From assembly GCA_026874595.1 (NCBI GenBank), contig CM049307.1, positions 81,692,643-81,756,642 on the forward strand: a stretch of 64,000 bases of DNA. The letters run 5' to 3'. Position 1 is the stretch's first letter. Every line of letters starts with the position of its first letter. Of the stretch, positions 59,390-64,000 are shown one piece after another. The notes beneath the pieces were generated by a model that searched no databases, was not told the DNA's origin, and saw only the letters and a list, made by a program, of their open reading frames with translations. Made by a program: the position numbers and the translations under genes. The stretch is from Sipunculus nudus (Eukaryota > Annelida > Sipuncula > Golfingiida > Sipunculidae).

Positions 59390-59434
59390 GTTGCCGCCTG
59401 GATCGTAAAAGCTCAGCTGTTTAACCTGATCAAT
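59390..59434 (-). other. 5' untranslated part of the start-codon exon
   Basis: The minus strand reads tgattgtttacag followed by exon sequence, so a plausible splice acceptor (exon begins at 59434) sits 45 bases upstream of the ATG. If it is used, at least one noncoding exon and the promoter lie farther right, beyond or within 59.4-64 kb. If it is not used, the UTR is simply longer. Confidence 0.5.
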
Positions 59435-59871
59435 CTGTAAACAATCACATATCACTGTTAAAATAAAGTTTTCAGAAAAAAATATTTAAACAGTACTTAC
59501 TTATTCACCTGCCATCCATTCCCTGAACTACAACTGGAAACAAACCCAAGTCCAAGAGTTTCATTGAAATATATTGCCATCCAAAATTATTCTGCTGTTT
59601 TATTTTTTTTTGCAGGATAGGTCCTTTGTCTGTTAATGGCATTGTCTACTGAATGAAAAAGGAGGTAACTATATGATAAGGATGATACATGTCAAAGTAT
59701 TATTAACTAGATGTAATTGGACGATGGCCCTCAGAGGGCCCAACAGAGTGAATTGGTGTATATGTCAGAGACGAGATTGAAATCCAGGCAGATTTTTAAT
59801 TCGCCTAGACGAGATTGCGATTGTGATCTCGCCTAGGCGAGATTGCAATTGTGATCTCGGCTAGACGGATT

Positions 59872-60386
59872 TTAAAGGGACATAATCAGGAGCAATATTA
59901 TATCTAATCTTTCACACTATCAGTTCAATTTTGCTTAATACAAAAGTTTCCCACCAATACCATCACAGCACCCCGTCTCAGTATCCCGCATACGGCTGTT
60001 TAACACCTTGTTATGGATCTGTGTGTTGGTAAACACAGTCCACGTGTGTCTGTTAACCATGACAAAGCCGCGTGACCGGAGGTCCCATTGTGCGTTGCAA
60101 CATGCTTTGTTTCAGCCAGCGGGAACATGTATTAAATGTTTGGGCTAAGTCAGTCAGTGCATCTTCTGATTGACACGTGTTATGGCCCCGCGATGCACAC
60201 CGTCCACGCGCTGTGTTTATGTTTACACCTGTGATCGTGCCCAGTCCACTGTTTTTAACACTCATTTTACAGGAGTAAGCAAACGGTTTCAAAGCAATAT
60301 TTTGGCAGGTACAGATTTATTTTAAAGGGAAGAAGCTAATTTTCGTGTTTATTCAACATGCTTTATAGGTGATTGGGTCCCTTTAA
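59872..60386. mobile_element. TTAA-flanked element nested in the left arm
   Basis: Left TTAAAGGGACATAATCAGG; right ATTGGGTCCCTTTAA. Removing it with one TTAA restores GGATTTTAAACTC, which is the sequence found at the matching place of the intact right arm (inverse of 62,290-62,303). This proves the insertion site and the TTAA duplication. Its right end matches the 3.2-kb element ending at 32,325. Confidence 0.8.
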
Positions 60387-61042
60387 ACTCCCCTAGCAAG
60401 ATCACAATCGCAATCTCGCCTAGGCGAGTTTAAAATCCGTCTTGTGTCATCCAGGCGAGTCTAAAATCTGTCTGATATTACTTAGTCGAGTTTAAAATCT
60501 GCCTAGGCGAGATTAAAATAGTGATCTGATCTAATTTCTAAAATATATTAAGCATTGTAATTGACATATGAAAGATGTTTTCAGTCGGATTTTCAATATT
60601 TTAACACTGAATGGTTATATATAGTTAAAAGGTAATATATTTATTAATATTTACAGAATATTATAGTATTAATGTAATAATTAATTTTTTTACAGTAATG
60701 TAATAATTATTCATGTGATAATTAGCATTAATTTTGGAAACAGAATTATGAAATAGATATTTGATTATTATTTGAACCTTTGATGTGTTTCATGTGGTCT
60801 ACAGCATCCTTATCATACCAATTATTTGCTAAACATTAATTAATCTTTATTTTTTTTCTCCAGTTTTCTTTACAACCTTGGGATTGTAAATATCACTAAT
60901 AATTTTTACAAAAAAAATAATTTGTAATTGTATTTAAATATATGGCAATTAGAGAGTAACAAGAGGTATATTGAAGCACACTTATGAGATATTATGAAGA
61001 GCAAATCTGGGGGAAAAAGTCATCCACTTGCATATTGAATCA

Positions 61043-61076
61043 ATCATAGATAGATAGATAGACAGATAGATAGATT
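61043..61076. repeat. (GATA)n microsatellite
   Basis: About seven tagatagatagacaga-type units in the centre of the inverted-repeat element. Confidence 0.85.
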
Positions 61077-62411
61077 AGTTTAGATAGCTATTACTTCACT
61101 ATTTAATGAGTATATTACACATTAACATAAACAATCATCCTATTTGATAATTCTTACAGGACAAACAGAACAAATTAGTTGGTTGATCTAGTTCAAATGT
61201 TTCTTTTCACCCAGGTATTCAACACTCCAGAGTCAAAACATGTACACTTATGGTACAAAATATGCAGGGTATCAGTATTTATGATGGACTTTGATACACC
61301 ATCCATTTTTTAGGTAATTAAACTTCATATGAGAAAAGGTAAAAGTTGATACACAGATGTATGCAAGTGAATATTTCTTTGTCTTATTCAGTCTTTTCTT
61401 ATAATGTATATAATATTCTTCTGATCTTTTTTTTTAATGTTTTGTGAGGCATTTTGTGAAGCTTCAATATTTATGTAGACTATGTTACAAGATAACTGCC
61501 TTTTTTTGGACAGTATTATATCATATCAGAAAAAATATGATTTCTAGATTCATAGAGTAATAGATCATTTATGCATGTGAACATGCATTGAATTATATTG
61601 ATAAAAAATAAATGAGCTATGTTCCTTTTGTCTTTTTAAAATACTACATTACTAATATTACTAATACCAGTTTCCCTTCAAATTAATATTGACAACAAAA
61701 TTATTATGTAAATAATCAGCAGCAGCCCACATCATATATCATTTGAATATGCCATATACAATACCAATGTAAGTTTCTTATAACATAGTTTATAAATAAA
61801 AATATAAAATAAAAAATTAATGTTAATTATTACATAAATATTATAATATTCTGTAAATAATATTAAATATATATTACTTGTGAACTATACATAACCATAT
61901 TAATTAAAAAATATATAATATAAAATATTCCATTTCCAAAATTAATGTTAATTATTTAATTAATACTATAATATTCTGTAAATATTAATAAATATATTAC
62001 TTGTGAACTATACGTAACAATTCAGTGTTAAAATATTGAAAATCTGACTGAAAACACCTTGCATAAGTCAATTACAATGCATAATTTATTGGGAAATTTG
62101 ATCAGATCACTATTTTAATCTCGCCTAGGCAGATTTTAAACTCGCCCAAGGGATATCAGGCAGATTTTAAACTCGCCTGGATGACACCAGACAGATTTTA
62201 AACTCGCCTAGGCGAGATTAAAATCATGGCCTGCTCCATGATGGATTTTAATCTCGGCTAGGCCAGATTGCGATTGTGATTTCGTCTAGGTGAGTTTAAA
62301 ATCCGTCCAGCCGAGATCACAATTGCAATCTCGCCTAGGCGAGATCACAATTGCAATCTCGTCTAGGCGAATTTAAAATCCGCCTGGATTTCAATCTCGT
62401 CTCTGACATAT

Positions 62412-63960
62412 AGATAAACTTTTCCAGCCATCCCTGTGAATTGCAGAAAGATGAAACATATTCTCATAGGGATGTGACATGTGAAAGAAAATTACCAATT
62501 GTGCTGTAGCAATGATATTGAATTTTTTGCGGGTCTGAAATTCGATAGGGATGGAGTCATCCTAGACACCAATCATCCCTGTGGATTTGAGAATGATCCA
62601 TTGTATTCTCTTTGGGATATCGCGCTTTTTCAAAGCGGACCCCTTATTACAAGCCTTCTGGATTTCAAGTTTTATAGGCAAGGGGTAAGGAATAATCCAA
62701 ATATGGTAGCCTATCACTATGCCATGGGCATTTTCAGCCGACCATCAAAAAGTAATCAAACAGCTCAACAAACAGAATATTAATTTACCCAGAAACTGTT
62801 CATGTCACTCTACCTGTTTATTACTTTAAGAATTATCATACTGTACATCTCCTTACATTCTGTTTATCATTTTAAACACCATCTCACTTTATATCAAGCA
62901 CTTTTATTACCATCACAACCTGCTCATGTGGCTCCAGATTTTTTAGGATTTCTTTAAACACAACGGTAGTACTCAATTGAATATGTCATGGTTATTAACA
63001 CATTGGTGTTATCACATTGAATTATTGAGGTGACTGAGTGGTTTTACGCATGTTGTCTCTTTACAATAATAAATGTTACCAATACACAAAGAGTTTCTTG
63101 AATATTGCATGCGCTTCTGCTGACTGTTATTGTAGCCTCCAATACATACAGTTAGGTGTGATATTGTGTGGGTTCCTAGGGTGATATCCATACAGGCACT
63201 AAACAATTGTTTGATGTACTCCCTTGAACAGATCTGCATGTTAATGCACTTGCCATAATTTCTCATTTTTTTGCTTTTCTTCCAGATTACCACTTATCCA
63301 AACTTCTGTGGGGAACTAACCATAGAAATTAAGCTAAAACAAAATTTTCTTTTTTTTTTTTTATTTATACATTCAACTCACCTTGCATTAATTTCACCCT
63401 TCCTCAAAATTTCACTGAAATTTTTAAACATTTTTTTCCCAGATATATAGTATGCAAACACACAGACAGACAGAGAAAAAAGTGTGTATAATCAGACTGA
63501 ATACATTCTTGGCCCATGTCAGCCAGTTGGTAGTGAAACCCAGCAAAGTCTGCTAATTCTAGCAGTTGTTAAGCAAAAGCAGAATGCACCATATATACCC
63601 ATTGTGTAAAGTGTGCACTGGTTCACTAACTGATAAGTAATTCTTAAATCTTAACTCACCCAGTGAAAAGATGATTATCTCCAAAACTAAATGGATACCC
63701 ATTGAAGGAACAGGCTATCATTAATTTAATAGTTTATCCCTACTGGTTAGTACTGACTTCAGGTAACCCCTGACTGTGGCACAGAACAATGATATAAGGA
63801 AGGTTTTCAGTTACTTTTTCCTGCATGATACAAATAGACATAATTTGTTTGTACTAAACATTGAATGACCAGCTGTTACAAAAGAGGATCATTAAACACT
63901 ACAGAGTATGAAATACTGCTGAATACAAGGAAGGATCTGTTAGTCCTATTTTTATGTGTT
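62412..63960. other. Upstream DNA, no gene supported
   Basis: A 100-codon plus-strand frame at 62,481-62,783 has no recognised domain. No promoter for the cadherin was identified. Confidence 0.35.
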
Positions 63961-63966
63961 GGTCCT

Positions 63967-64000
63967 ACAGTAAAACCTCACCCAATGACCATCTCTGTTT
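63967..64000 (+). mobile_element. Left tip of a pogo-type element cut by the window edge
   Basis: CCTACAGTAAAACCTCACCC then AATGACCATCTC resembles the tips at 6,280 and 9,602 (TACAGTGRAA..C). It continues past the window. Confidence 0.35.

Larger units (their letters stand above)
59761..62411. mobile_element. Long inverted-repeat element with nested TTAA insertion
   Basis: Begins TATGTCAGAGACGAGATTGA and ends with its inverse, TCAATCTCGTCTCTGACATA, between TA dinucleotides. The arms exceed 500 bp and are built of palindromic units such as CTCGCCTAGGCGAG and AATTGCAATCTC; matching continues through GTTTTCAGTC and TATTTACAGAATATTATAGT phrases. The left arm is split by a 515-bp TTAA element. 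The central part is AT-rich and non-coding. It lies upstream of the start codon. Confidence 0.75.

Noticed and set aside
60053-60292. 79-codon minus-strand frame in the nested TTAA element
   Set aside because: No domain; the element is a short non-autonomous copy.
62481-62783. 100-codon plus-strand frame upstream of the cadherin
   Set aside because: No recognised domain, no splice context, codon content not convincing; retained only as a note in the upstream-region entry.

Overview
The window reads as an intron-rich, AT-rich animal genome, most likely a mollusc. It is filled almost end to end by one minus-strand gene: a cadherin-23 (CDH23)-like giant cadherin that starts at about 59.4 kb and runs off the left edge. 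I placed 27 coding exons by reading GT..AG boundaries and checking that every adjacent pair joins in frame. Together they give 4,979 coding bases, about 1,659 residues: a signal peptide, 14 extracellular cadherin (EC) repeats and the start of the membrane-adjacent domain. The rest of that domain, the transmembrane helix and the cytoplasmic tail lie beyond base 1.

From remembered human CDH23, EC1-EC6 here match human EC1-EC6 and EC7-EC14 match human EC20-EC27. This protein therefore looks like CDH23 without the middle 13 repeats. Non-canonical linkers (DVQD after EC2, DxDDN before human EC26) are shared, which supports orthology rather than generic cadherin similarity. CDH23 forms the upper part of hair-cell tip links in vertebrates; a mechanosensory or cell-contact role here is inference. 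No second host gene was found on either strand.

Layout, left to right: 0-5.8 kb, exons 27-23 (membrane-adjacent domain, EC14, EC13), with palindrome-ended repeat A1 sitting inside a minisatellite. 5.8-17.3 kb, exons 22-21 with repeats A2, A3 and A4; A4 carries about 280-bp and 335-bp tandem arrays built round a 12-bp palindrome. 17.3-28.1 kb, the large exons 20-15 and then 14-10, with a foldback element at 23.2-24.3 kb. 28.1-32.4 kb, a TTAA-flanked element holding an array of nuclear-receptor-like half-sites and a second nested TTAA element. 32.4-47.5 kb, small exons 9-2, a 30-bp-class minisatellite, two candidate frame-preserving microexons and a pogo/Tigger-like remnant. 47.5-59.3 kb, the 11.9-kb first coding intron with several tandem repeat fields and one GC-richer block. 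59.3-64 kb, the start-codon exon and upstream DNA with a long inverted-repeat element that contains a third TTAA insertion.

The molluscan call rests on repeat style: ACAAG(G/T)GACCCATGGG starts, (GGAC)n tracts and terminal hairpins ending in GAGCTA, plus the gene content. All family assignments come from memory and reading; no search was run.
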